This document shows positions 1 to 6,558 of a stretch of 64,000 nucleotides of DNA, piece by piece. Location: the NCBI GenBank assembly GCA_965658225.1, contig CBFHRK010000003.1, positions 32,915-96,914 on the forward strand. The letters run 5' to 3'. The notes below the pieces were generated by a model. The model did not search any database. It was not told the DNA's origin and was given only the letters and a program-made list of their open reading frames with translations. Positions within the stretch are counted from its first letter, which is position 1, and every line of letters starts with the position of its first letter. This stretch comes from ECT2AJA-044 sp965658225. Its GTDB lineage: Bacteria; Bacteroidota; Bacteroidia; Flavobacteriales; ECT2AJA-044. Made by a program: the position numbers and the translations under genes.

Positions 1-1
1 T

Positions 2-61
2 GATGCGCCTATTTCCCAAGTCTCATTAAGTCACTCCGATTTATCGCTGTCGATACGCTAA
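2..61 (+). CDS. Possible 3' tail of a gene running in from the left edge
   Basis: One frame is open from the window edge to a TAA at 59-61 and would end ...HSDLSLSIR. It would converge on the minus-strand gene at 95-718. Only about 19 codons are visible, so neither family nor reality can be established; 62-94 shows nothing recognisable. Confidence 0.22.
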   Translation, partial: DAPISQVSLSHSDLSLSIR

Positions 62-94
62 AAAGAAGTTGATTATTAAAAGTTAAAAGACGTT

Positions 95-718
95 CTAGAG
101 ATCTTCAACTGGTCCTTTTCCTTGTCGGATTAGGACCGGTTCTGTTCCAGAGCAATCGATTATAGTACTCGGTTCATTAGCCCCCATTCCACCGTAAACC
201 GTAATGTCCACCATGTTTTTATAGCGTTCGTGAATTAATTCCGGATCAGTGGTGTATTCCACAACATTATCGCGATCGTGAATTGAGCTAACGGCAATAG
301 GATTACCTAACGCCTCTACAATGGCTCGCGGCACTCCATTGTCTGGAATTCGAATACCGACCGTTTTTTTCTTGTGTTGGAATAGCTTCGGAATTTTATT
401 CGTTGCATTAAGAATATAAGTGTAGGGCCCTGGGAGTGTTCTTTTAAGCAGCTTATACACAGATGTTGGAATGGGCCGTGTGTAGTCGGACAGCATAGAT
501 AAATCGTTAAAAACAATGGAGAAATTAGCCTCTTCCAGCTTGGTTCCTTTAAGAAAGGCCAGCTTTTCCATTGCCTTGGTCTGACTCAAATCACATGCAA
601 AAGCGTAAATAGAATCAGTAGGTATAATAACAATTCCGCCCGATTTTAAGGTTTCAACAACTTTTTCAAGCGCTTTCCCTTGCGGATTCTCAGGGTATAT
701 TTTCAGGAGTTCGGACAT
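95..718 (-). CDS. YrdC/Sua5/YciO-family protein (threonylcarbamoyl-AMP synthase-like)
   Basis: A 207-residue single-domain YrdC/YciO/Sua5 fold protein. The family binds ATP and nucleic acid; Sua5/TsaC members make threonylcarbamoyl-AMP from threonine, bicarbonate and ATP for the t6A37 modification of ANN-decoding tRNAs. Near the N-terminus is PTDSIYAFACDL, the hallmark P-T-D-[ST]-x-Y segment, followed by LKGTK where Sua5 usually has a K-x-R motif. The mid-protein GIRIPDN and the C-terminal PSTIIDCSG stretches are also typical. The length and the KGTK variant resemble the YciO branch, whose exact role is less clear than that of TsaC, so I give no symbol. ATG at 716-718. An intrinsic terminator at 731-764 separates it from the upstream gene, so it probably has its own, unrecognised promoter. 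Confidence 0.85.
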   Translation of the reverse strand: MSELLKIYPENPQGKALEKVVETLKSGGIVIIPTDSIYAFACDLSQTKAMEKLAFLKGTKLEEANFSIVFNDLSMLSDYTRPIPTSVYKLLKRTLPGPYTYILNATNKIPKLFQHKKKTVGIRIPDNGVPRAIVEALGNPIAVSSIHDRDNVVEYTTDPELIHERYKNMVDITVYGGMGANEPSTIIDCSGTEPVLIRQGKGPVEDL

Positions 719-730
719 AGTGTAAGGGGT

Positions 731-764
731 TAAAAAAGGGACTTCTAATCGCTTAAAAGTCCCT
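731..764 (-). terminator. Intrinsic terminator after the transaldolase-like gene
   Basis: Read on the minus strand, an 8-bp perfect stem AGGGACTT/AAGTCCCT with a loop of about 12 nt is followed directly by a T-run. It lies between the end of the gene at 793-1449 and the start of the gene at 95-718. Confidence 0.75.
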
Positions 765-792
765 CAGTCTTCTCCCTAAAGTAAGAATTCTT

Positions 793-1449
793 TTATGAAT
801 TTCCCTTAGCGTGGTCCGCTAAAAATTGAGCAAGGCCACTTTCTGTTAAGGGGTGTTTGAATAATGCGGCTATTGCACTCAATGGCGAGGTAATTACATC
901 CGCTCCAATTAAGGCACAGTCTTTAATATGCATTGGGTGGCGAATGCTGGCAGCCAGTATTTCTGTTTCATAACCGTAGTTGTCAAAAATGATGCGAATA
1001 TCCTCGATCAATTGTAAGCCATCTGTTGAAATATCATCTAAACGACCTAAGAACGGGCTTACGTAGCTAGCGCCGGCTTTTGCGGCGAGCAAAGCTTGGG
1101 TTGCGCTGAAAATTAGTGTGCAATTCGTGCGTATGCCTTTATCCGTGAAGTGCTTAATAGCTTTTACCCCTTCCCGAATCATAGGTACTTTAACAACAAT
1201 TTGTTCGTGCAAGGCAGCGAGTTTTTCTCCTTCTTCCACAATGCCAGCGAAATCGGTAGCCACCACTTCCGCGCTCACATCACCATCAACAATGTTACAA
1301 ATGTCAATGTAGTGTTGGATAATGTTCTCTTGACCAGTAATGCCTTCTTTGGCCATTAAAGACGGATTCGTAGTTACGCCGTCTAGGATTCCTAAATCCT
1401 GGGCTTCTCGAATTTGATTAAGATTGGCGGTATCGATAAAAAATTTCAT
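793..1449 (-). CDS. Transaldolase / fructose-6-phosphate aldolase-like protein
   Basis: A 218-residue short-type transaldolase (TalC/FSA family, class I aldolase TIM barrel). Transaldolases move a dihydroxyacetone unit between sugar phosphates in the non-oxidative pentose phosphate pathway; FSA relatives cleave fructose 6-phosphate. The N-terminus KFFIDTANLNQIRE, followed by GVTTNPSLMAKEG, is the family signature. The Schiff-base lysine is expected in VVKVPM, and NCTLIFSATQA plus YVSPFLGRLDD are conserved barrel segments. The length is the usual one for this short subfamily. Sequence alone does not separate transaldolase from FSA activity; transaldolase is the commoner role in Bacteroidota. 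A TACCTTTA promoter box at 1473-1480 lies 23 bp upstream of the ATG, and a terminator follows the gene, so it looks monocistronic. Confidence 0.9.
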   Translation of the reverse strand: MKFFIDTANLNQIREAQDLGILDGVTTNPSLMAKEGITGQENIIQHYIDICNIVDGDVSAEVVATDFAGIVEEGEKLAALHEQIVVKVPMIREGVKAIKHFTDKGIRTNCTLIFSATQALLAAKAGASYVSPFLGRLDDISTDGLQLIEDIRIIFDNYGYETEILAASIRHPMHIKDCALIGADVITSPLSAIAALFKHPLTESGLAQFLADHAKGNS

Positions 1450-1472
1450 GAATTGGGTATTAAAATAGGGTG

Positions 1473-1480
1473 TAAAGGTA
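1473..1480 (-). promoter_or_regulatory. -7 promoter box (TACCTTTA) for the transaldolase-like gene
   Basis: One mismatch to the Bacteroidota TAnnTTTG -7 element, 23 bp upstream of the ATG at 1449 on the minus strand. No clear -33 element was seen. Confidence 0.55.
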
Positions 1481-1485
1481 CAATT

Positions 1486-2130
1486 TTATGGTGCTTCTTT
1501 CGCTTGTAATTGTGCGCGTTTGAGGAATTGATAGAGCGCTAAGATGAGCAGAATGTGGCCTATATCGTTGTGGTTGAACCATTGAGAAAAGCCGAGCTTT
1601 AAGGCGGCAATTATGCCCGAGGCTACTAAGATGGATAACGCGATAAAGAATTCTTTTTTTCCCGCTGAAGGCCGATCAAATAAGAGGTGTAAAGGCAGTA
1701 CATAACCCAGAAGTCCAACGGCTGTACCAATACCTACTGCCGCAAAACTCAAGGTATTGAAAATTGCAACCGTATAAAGGATGATAAAAACGAATGGAGT
1801 CCATTCCCAAAACCTCCTTACTCCGCGGGCTCGGAAGAATTTATTGGATGCGAGCATAAAGAAGAATGTCGAAAGTCCACTGAGTAACCAAGGAAGTCGA
1901 TGGAATGCTCTTCCATATTCGTAGTTGAACGCGTGGGCAAATCCACCCGTGAGGGTGGATAACCCCATGAGGATAAAGAATATCGAATAATACTTAGCAA
2001 GGCTGTTGCCCGTCTTTATAAGGCGGTTTGCGAAGATAAAAGCGAAAAGCGTGATTAGCCAATCCGTAAGTACGGTAGTAGGCTCTTGGACGCGCAATCC
2101 GAGGACCATAATTTCAGGAATTTGCTCCAT
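1486..2130 (-). CDS. Multi-spanning membrane protein, DUF6962-like
   Basis: A 214-residue integral membrane protein with about seven predicted hydrophobic segments and a short polar C-terminus. I do not recognise an enzyme family with certainty. Histidines lie at membrane boundaries: GGFAHAF and GRAFHRLPW in the first half, and WFNHNDIGHILLILALY in the last helix. This pattern resembles ceramidase/CREST-type membrane hydrolases, whose metal site uses histidines in comparable places, but the resemblance is an inference and the family may be catalytically unrelated. The gene has its own TAGCTTTC box (2140-2147) only 9 bp from the ATG and is not overlapped by its neighbours. A perfect 8-bp hairpin (1941-1960) lies inside the coding sequence. 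Confidence 0.75.
   Translation of the reverse strand: MEQIPEIMVLGLRVQEPTTVLTDWLITLFAFIFANRLIKTGNSLAKYYSIFFILMGLSTLTGGFAHAFNYEYGRAFHRLPWLLSGLSTFFFMLASNKFFRARGVRRFWEWTPFVFIILYTVAIFNTLSFAAVGIGTAVGLLGYVLPLHLLFDRPSAGKKEFFIALSILVASGIIAALKLGFSQWFNHNDIGHILLILALYQFLKRAQLQAKEAP
1941..1960 (-). repeat. Dispersed hairpin element, 8-bp stem
   Basis: Minus-strand reading ATCCACCC-TCAC-GGGTGGAT, perfectly paired over 8 bp. Inside the membrane-protein gene, same strand, coding LTGGF. Confidence 0.6.
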
Positions 2131-2139
2131 GTCCGATTC

Positions 2140-2147
2140 GAAAGCTA
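2140..2147 (-). promoter_or_regulatory. -7 promoter box (TAGCTTTC)
   Basis: One mismatch to TAnnTTTG, 9 bp upstream of the ATG at 2130; it implies a very short or absent leader. Confidence 0.45.
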
Positions 2148-2230
2148 TAAGGTTCTATGGGTATAGTGGGCGCCCGAAAATACGAAAATCTGCGTTTTTA
2201 CTGAGCTGGGAAAGTAGGGGGTAAAAAAAA

Positions 2231-2328
2231 GGAGCAAGCTACTCACATCGCGTCGCTACAACCTCTTACCCTTGCTGTCTTCCGACCCTGGGGGATTCAG
2301 AGGGAGCTAACCGTATGAGACTTGCCCC
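2231..2328 (-). ncRNA. ffs: Signal recognition particle RNA (small bacterial 4.5S type)
   Basis: Read on the minus strand, the 98-nt RNA starts GGGGCAAG and ends CTTGCTCC; the two ends pair completely with one G-U. The centre contains CAGGGTCGGAAGACAGCA, the SRP domain IV signature: a GGAA tetraloop closed by GTC/GAC, then the asymmetric internal loop with AGCA that binds the Ffh M domain. A run of eight T follows the 3' end (minus strand 2230-2223), so the terminal stem doubles as an intrinsic terminator. A perfect TACCTTTG -7 box lies at 2338-2345, right before the predicted 5' end. The RNA with Ffh targets inner-membrane proteins co-translationally. Ends are set from base pairing and may be off by a few nt. 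Confidence 0.92.
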
Positions 2329-2337
2329 TTAAGCGTG

Positions 2338-2345
2338 CAAAGGTA
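2338..2345 (-). promoter_or_regulatory. -7 promoter box (TACCTTTG) of the SRP RNA gene
   Basis: Perfect TAnnTTTG match 9 nt upstream of the paired 5' end of the SRP RNA, the spacing expected for a -7 element. It is back to back with the plus-strand box at 2360-2367. Confidence 0.7.
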
Positions 2346-2359
2346 AGGAAATAGTTGGT

Positions 2360-2367
2360 TATATTTG
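2360..2367 (+). promoter_or_regulatory. -7 promoter box (TATATTTG) of the DUF4199 gene
   Basis: Perfect TAnnTTTG match 22 bp upstream of the ATG at 2390; divergent from the SRP RNA promoter. Confidence 0.65.
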
Positions 2368-2389
2368 CCCGTCACCAAAACCTATTATT

Positions 2390-2953
2390 ATGAATCAGGA
2401 CATGAAAAAGATCATCCAGAACTACGGATTAATTGTAGCTGGAATTGGAATTCTGTATACAGCGATCGCTTATTTAACAGGTAATCCGGGCTTATTCACG
2501 GTGTGGTACTTAGGCTTGAGCGTAGGTGTATTAGGTATTGTGATTGAAATTATTGGGGTTACTAAATACAAGGCGAGTCAAGGTGGTTTTATGTCCTTTA
2601 AAGAAGGGTTTACCGTATATTTTATGGTCGCATTGGTTGCAACCTTTGTAAGTACGCTCTTTTCACTATTGATTTTCAACGTGGTTGACCCAGAGTTTGC
2701 TGAACTAGTAAACAACGAAATCCTCGAAACCACAATCTCTCGCATGGAAGGTTTTGGAACACCTGAAGAGGTTATTAAGCAAACCATGGAGCAAATGGAA
2801 GAGTCGGGCGGGCAATTCACTGCAACTAATCAATTAAAAAGCTTTGCCTATGCAATGATTTTTAATGCGATTATCGCTTTAATCGTTGCCGCGTTCACCA
2901 AAAAAACACGTCCATTATTTATGGACGACGAAGAAACTACGGCCGAGGCCTAA
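2390..2953 (+). CDS. DUF4199 domain membrane protein
   Basis: A 187-residue protein with four predicted transmembrane segments: about residues 10-30, 36-58, 74-98 and 150-172. A polar loop of roughly 45 residues (ISRMEGFGTPEEVIKQTMEQ) precedes the last helix and the C-terminal tail is acidic. This arrangement is that of DUF4199, a Bacteroidota inner-membrane family of unknown function that very often precedes a DPM1/GtrB-like glycosyltransferase, exactly as here. The next gene starts 11 bp after the stop, so the two are co-transcribed and the family may support lipid-linked sugar transfer (inference from context only). Confidence 0.85.
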   Translation: MNQDMKKIIQNYGLIVAGIGILYTAIAYLTGNPGLFTVWYLGLSVGVLGIVIEIIGVTKYKASQGGFMSFKEGFTVYFMVALVATFVSTLFSLLIFNVVDPEFAELVNNEILETTISRMEGFGTPEEVIKQTMEQMEESGGQFTATNQLKSFAYAMIFNAIIALIVAAFTKKTRPLFMDDEETTAEA

Positions 2954-2964
2954 AACGTATCCTA

Positions 2965-3918
2965 TTGGATTTATCTGTTGTCATACCCCTTTTAAATGAA
3001 GACGAGTCGTTACCCGAACTCGCCACATGGATCGATCGTGTTTGCGTCGCCCACGGAATTACCTATGAAATCATTTTCGTCGATGACGGATCAACCGATC
3101 AATCGTGGAAAGTTATTCAGGAGTTGCGATTAGAAATCCCTTCTGTTAAAGGAGTGCGTTTTCGACGGAACTATGGAAAATCCGCGGCACTTAATGTGGG
3201 TTTCGGCCTAACGGCCGGAAACGTGGTGATCACCATGGACGCCGATTTACAAGATTCTCCGGACGAGATTCCGGAACTCATGCGTCTCATCACAGAAGAG
3301 GGCTACGACCTGGTCTCCGGTTGGAAAAAGAAACGACACGACCCACTTACGAAAACAATTCCTACGAAACTCTTTAACTGGGCAACACGTCGGATTTCCG
3401 ATATCAAGCTGCACGATTTCAACTGCGGTCTTAAATCGTACCGAGGCGAAGTAGTCAGAAATATAGAAGTCTACGGGGAAATGCATCGCTATATTCCGTT
3501 CTTGGCGAAGAATGCCGGATTTAGCAAAATCACTGAAAAAGTCGTTCAACATCAAGAACGGAAATACGGAAAAACGAAGTTCGGACTCGATCGTTTTATT
3601 AACGGTTATCTCGATTTACTATCTCTTTACTTTATCTCCAGGTTCGGTAAAAGACCGATGCACTTTTTCGGTTTACTCGGTTCCATGATGTTTTTCATTG
3701 GTTTCCTTTCTTCTGCCTGGATTGGCGGATATAAGCTATGGGCACTGAGCCAGCATATGAAGCCGGGTTTAGTAACCGATAACCCTTGGTTCTACATTGC
3801 TCTTACAACCATGATCATTGGTTCCTTACTCTTCCTAACTGGATTTGTAGCGGAAATGGTGCACCAGAATAACGGAGACAGAAATAATTACAACGTTTCG
3901 GAAAAAGCAGGGTGGTAA
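2965..3918 (+). CDS. GT2 glycosyltransferase, DPM1/GtrB-like, with C-terminal membrane helices
   Basis: A 317-residue family 2 glycosyltransferase of the polyprenyl-phosphate sugar synthase type. The GT-A domain begins immediately (SVVIPLLNEDESLPEL), shows VDDGSTDQSW, the nucleotide-sugar/metal motif DADLQD and RRNYGKSAALNVGF, and continues to about residue 230. Two C-terminal transmembrane segments follow, as in GtrB/DPM1-like enzymes that load a sugar onto undecaprenyl phosphate at the inner membrane. The start is a TTG at 2965: the conserved first beta-strand begins at codon 3, which leaves no room for a later start. The gene follows DUF4199 by 11 bp and precedes a second GT2 by 3 bp. An internal hairpin element lies at 3204-3217. 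Sugar and acceptor cannot be told from sequence. Confidence 0.9.
   Translation: MDLSVVIPLLNEDESLPELATWIDRVCVAHGITYEIIFVDDGSTDQSWKVIQELRLEIPSVKGVRFRRNYGKSAALNVGFGLTAGNVVITMDADLQDSPDEIPELMRLITEEGYDLVSGWKKKRHDPLTKTIPTKLFNWATRRISDIKLHDFNCGLKSYRGEVVRNIEVYGEMHRYIPFLAKNAGFSKITEKVVQHQERKYGKTKFGLDRFINGYLDLLSLYFISRFGKRPMHFFGLLGSMMFFIGFLSSAWIGGYKLWALSQHMKPGLVTDNPWFYIALTTMIIGSLLFLTGFVAEMVHQNNGDRNNYNVSEKAGW
3204..3217 (+). repeat. Dispersed hairpin element
   Basis: CGGCC-TAAC-GGCCG followed by GAAA; pairing can extend outward through T-G and T-A pairs. In frame it codes GLTAGN in the glycosyltransferase. Confidence 0.5.
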
Positions 3919-3921
3919 CCC

Positions 3922-4932
3922 ATGAAGTCACCTCAATTATCTTTTATTGTTCCCGTCTACAACCGGCCCGATGAAGTGCGTGAGCTATTAACGAGTTTAG
4001 CGGATCAAACGGATAGCGATTTCGAATTAGTATTAGTTGAAGATGGTTCGTCTATCCCGAGTAAATCGGTGGTCGACGAGTTCTCAAAGAACCTGGCCAT
4101 TCGCTACTTTTTTAAGGAAAATGAGGGACCATCCATTGGTAGAAATTACGGCATCAAAGAAGCTAAAGGCGATTATTTTTTATTCGTTGATTCCGATTGT
4201 ATTCTGCCTCCACACTACGTTGAAACCGTTCGCTCTTTCCTAAATGTGAATCCTGAAGTGGATGCTTTTGGCGGCCCTGATCGGGCCGATGCCAAATTCA
4301 ACACCCTCCAAAAAGCGATTAGTTATTCCATGACTTCCTTTTTCACCACCGGAGGTATCCGAGGTGCGAAAAAGCAAGTCGATAAGTTTTATCCACGTTC
4401 CTTTAACTTGGGTTTTTCGCGAAAAGTATACGAGCAAATTGGCGGTTTCCCCGATACCAAATTACATCCCGGAGAAGACATGATTCTGGCGATCGAAATC
4501 ATAAAGAACGGATACAAAACGGCCCTCATCTCTAAAGCCTACGTTTTCCATAAACGCCGTACTAGCTTGACTCAGTTCAAGCGCCAAGTATTCCGATTCG
4601 GTTTCGTTCGATATGTTATTTCTTTGATGTATCCGGAAACATTCAAAATGTTCTTCACCATTCCCACCTTTTTAACTCTGGGTTTCTTTTTCGCGCTCAT
4701 TATGGGCCTCGCGGCCCGATTCGAATTCGCCTTCCTCTACCTCGTGTATTTCGGATTGGTATTTATAGATGCCTCAATCAAGAATAAATCGTTAATCGTT
4801 GGTGCCGCCTCGGTCATCACCACGGCGGTCCAGATTTACGGCTACGGAACGGGCTTTCTGTTTTCCATTTTCAAAAAGCGCCAAATGGGAAAAGACGCGT
4901 TTTTGACATGGGCCGAATCCTATCGCGGATAG
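3922..4932 (+). CDS. GT2 glycosyltransferase with C-terminal membrane region
   Basis: A 336-residue family 2 glycosyltransferase. The GT-A domain carries SFIVPVYNRPDEV at the N-terminus, LVEDGSS, SIGRNYGIKEAKGDY and the DXD-like FVDSDCILPP; the later HPGEDMILAIEI segment supplies the acidic residue typically used as catalytic base. From about residue 245 onward the protein is hydrophobic, with two or three membrane segments. It probably adds a sugar to a lipid-linked or surface glycan at the inner face of the membrane. It follows the first glycosyltransferase by 3 bp, so both belong to one unit with DUF4199. Hairpin elements lie inside at 4272-4288 and 4704-4717. Substrate is unknown. Confidence 0.88.
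   Translation: MKSPQLSFIVPVYNRPDEVRELLTSLADQTDSDFELVLVEDGSSIPSKSVVDEFSKNLAIRYFFKENEGPSIGRNYGIKEAKGDYFLFVDSDCILPPHYVETVRSFLNVNPEVDAFGGPDRADAKFNTLQKAISYSMTSFFTTGGIRGAKKQVDKFYPRSFNLGFSRKVYEQIGGFPDTKLHPGEDMILAIEIIKNGYKTALISKAYVFHKRRTSLTQFKRQVFRFGFVRYVISLMYPETFKMFFTIPTFLTLGFFFALIMGLAARFEFAFLYLVYFGLVFIDASIKNKSLIVGAASVITTAVQIYGYGTGFLFSIFKKRQMGKDAFLTWAESYRG
4272..4288 (+). repeat. Dispersed hairpin element, 6-bp stem
   Basis: CGGCCC-TGATC-GGGCCG followed by ATG; codes GGPDRAD in the glycosyltransferase. Confidence 0.55.
4704..4717 (+). repeat. Dispersed hairpin element
   Basis: GGGCC-TCGC-GGCCC followed by GATT; codes GLAARF in the membrane part of the glycosyltransferase. Confidence 0.55.
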
Positions 4933-4959
4933 CCCTATTCGGTAACCACATTTCTTCGC

Positions 4960-4967
4960 TATCTTTG
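4960..4967 (+). promoter_or_regulatory. -7 promoter box (TATCTTTG) of the methyltransferase gene
   Basis: Perfect TAnnTTTG match ending 5 bp before the ATG at 4973. Transcription would start at or next to the start codon, so the mRNA is probably leaderless. Confidence 0.65.
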
Positions 4968-4972
4968 CCCCC

Positions 4973-5737
4973 ATGAAAAAAATCATCTCTTGGTTAATTC
5001 GCAATGTCCCGCGTCGTCATCTTCAACGAGTTAGCCACATTGGCCTTCGAATCATTTCTGTTTTTTATAGAGGAAACAACGTCGAATGTCCGGTAATTGG
5101 CAAAACGTACCGCAAGTTTCTTCCCTACGGAAGATTGAACCCTAGAGATAATGCACTTTGCCCAGATTCGCTCTCGCTCGAACGCCACCGTTTGTTGTGG
5201 CTGTACTTTAAAGAACGAACCAACCTGTTCACGGAACAAGTTCGCTTTTTACACGTCGCTCCAGAGCTGTGTTTTATGGATCACTTTGAAGAGGCACCGA
5301 ACATCGAGTACATAACAGGAGACATCGAATCGCCACTTGCCAAAGTGAAAATGGATCTTCACGATATTCCTTTTCCTGAAGATAGCTTTGATATGGTCGT
5401 TTGTAATCATGTAATGGAACACGTAGAAGACGATCTTCAGTGCATGCGCGAAATTCGCCGCGTTTTAAAACCGGGCGGATGGGCCATCATGCAGGTCCCG
5501 CAGGACTACGATCGCGCCGAGACACTCGAAGATCCTACGATCACGGACCCAAAAGAACGCGAACGGATTTACTGGCAAGATGACCACGTCCGTTTGTATG
5601 GGCGCGATTATGGACAGCGTTTGGCGAAGGCAGGATTCCATGTTAAAGAAGATCAATTCCTTGAAGAATTAGGTGCGGAACAAAGACGGTATTACGCGCT
5701 TCCGAAAAGGGAAATCATTTATTTCTGCACGAAATAA
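4973..5737 (+). CDS. Class I SAM-dependent methyltransferase (Methyltransf_11 type)
   Basis: A 254-residue protein with a Rossmann-type methyltransferase core at about residues 85-200. Motif I is unusual: FLHVAPELCFMDHF stands where most members have a glycine-rich E/DxGxGxG loop. The rest is standard: IEYITGDIESPLA (motif II region), PFPEDSFDMVVCNHVMEHVED (motif III/IV) and LKPGGWAIMQVPQ. The N-terminal 80 residues are basic and contain LPYGRLNPRDNALCP, which may form a substrate lid. Such genes lie in Bacteroidota surface-glycan clusters, and two glycosyltransferases precede it, so a sugar or lipid acceptor is plausible; the substrate is not known. Transcribed from its own TATCTTTG box (4960-4967). 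Confidence 0.82.
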   Translation: MKKIISWLIRNVPRRHLQRVSHIGLRIISVFYRGNNVECPVIGKTYRKFLPYGRLNPRDNALCPDSLSLERHRLLWLYFKERTNLFTEQVRFLHVAPELCFMDHFEEAPNIEYITGDIESPLAKVKMDLHDIPFPEDSFDMVVCNHVMEHVEDDLQCMREIRRVLKPGGWAIMQVPQDYDRAETLEDPTITDPKERERIYWQDDHVRLYGRDYGQRLAKAGFHVKEDQFLEELGAEQRRYYALPKREIIYFCTK

Positions 5738-5754
5738 GCGCTCCGAAGCGTTTC

Positions 5755-5771
5755 TTGAGGGTAGCCCTCAA
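5755..5771 (+). terminator. Hairpin after the methyltransferase gene, possible terminator
   Basis: Perfect 7-bp stem TTGAGGG/CCCTCAA with loop TAG, followed by TAATATTTT. It lies 17 bp after the methyltransferase stop. The T-run is interrupted, so termination may be weak. Confidence 0.5.
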
Positions 5772-5853
5772 TAATATTTTAAGACGCAATTTTCCAGTAA
5801 TTCCCCCACTCCAGACTCCAGATGGTCAATCGAGGGAACCCAACCGAATTACG

Positions 5854-5861
5854 TACTTTTG
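5854..5861 (+). promoter_or_regulatory. -7 promoter box (TACTTTTG) of the MORN-mnmA operon
   Basis: Perfect TAnnTTTG match ending 10 bp before the ATG at 5872. It supports that ATG over an upstream in-frame TTG at 5755, which sits inside a hairpin. Confidence 0.65.
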
Positions 5862-5871
5862 TACCGTGAAT

Positions 5872-6558
5872 ATGAAGCACTTACTCCTTTTATTCCTCGC
5901 CCTCTCGAGCGGATGCGTACTCGCTCAACCCACTTATAATAAGTTGGATGAAGAGGGGCGTCGTCACGGTGTCTGGCAAAAGGATTTTCCAGAAGGCGGA
6001 ACGCGATACCGAGGAACTTTTGAGCACGGAAAAGAAGTAGGCACGTTTACTTTCTTTTATCCCGACGGGAAACCAGCCGCAATAAAGGAATACGGAAAAG
6101 GAATAGGTGATTGCTACGCTACCATGTACCACGTGGGCGGGAAATTATTCGCTCAAGGGAGCTACGTCGATACGTTTAAGGTAGGGTTATGGAACTACTG
6201 GGACGTACAAGGGAATTATGTAGCTCGTGAGAACTATATACAAGGTCTTCAACAAGGTCCTCAATACAGTTTTTATATCGATTCCACCGTAGCCGAAATC
6301 ACTCATTATGAAAAAGGTATGCTCGAAGGGCCCTGGTCTATTTACTTTGAAGACGGCACGCTAAGGGCAAAAGGGTCATACAAAAACGATGCACTTGAAG
6401 GAGTGGCCGAATACTACAATCCCGAAGGTGGAATGGACAGTAAAGGGAAGTATGTCAATGGATTGAAAGAGGGTTGGTGGATTTTCTACGAGAACAAAAA
6501 ACCAATCCGAAAGGTTAGGTATCACAGAGGAAAGCAGGAAGAAGCGGAGGAATTATAA
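5872..6558 (+). CDS. Exported MORN-like (YwqK-type) repeat protein
   Basis: A 228-residue secreted protein. The signal peptide is MKHLLLLFLALSSGCVLAQ (hydrophobic core, cleavage probably after LAQ; the SSGC could alternatively act as a lipobox). The mature part is a string of about eight MORN-variant repeats of roughly 23 residues with the pattern G.W.fyy.dG.l...g.Y..G, for example GVWQKDF, GLWNYWD, GPWSIYFEDGTLRAKGSY and GWWIFYENKK. Such repeats occur in the YwqK family and in many uncharacterised Bacteroidota envelope proteins, where they form extended beta-sheet scaffolds; no enzymatic residue is visible. It heads a five-gene operon: mnmA starts inside its stop codon (1-nt overlap). A longer reading from a TTG at 5755 adds a non-signal extension across a hairpin and is unlikely. 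Confidence 0.85.
   Translation: MKHLLLLFLALSSGCVLAQPTYNKLDEEGRRHGVWQKDFPEGGTRYRGTFEHGKEVGTFTFFYPDGKPAAIKEYGKGIGDCYATMYHVGGKLFAQGSYVDTFKVGLWNYWDVQGNYVARENYIQGLQQGPQYSFYIDSTVAEITHYEKGMLEGPWSIYFEDGTLRAKGSYKNDALEGVAEYYNPEGGMDSKGKYVNGLKEGWWIFYENKKPIRKVRYHRGKQEEAEEL

Noticed and set aside
5755..5871. N-terminal extension of the MORN-like protein from a TTG
   Set aside because: It would start inside a 7-bp hairpin, put a non-signal extension before the signal peptide, and enclose a perfect -7 box.
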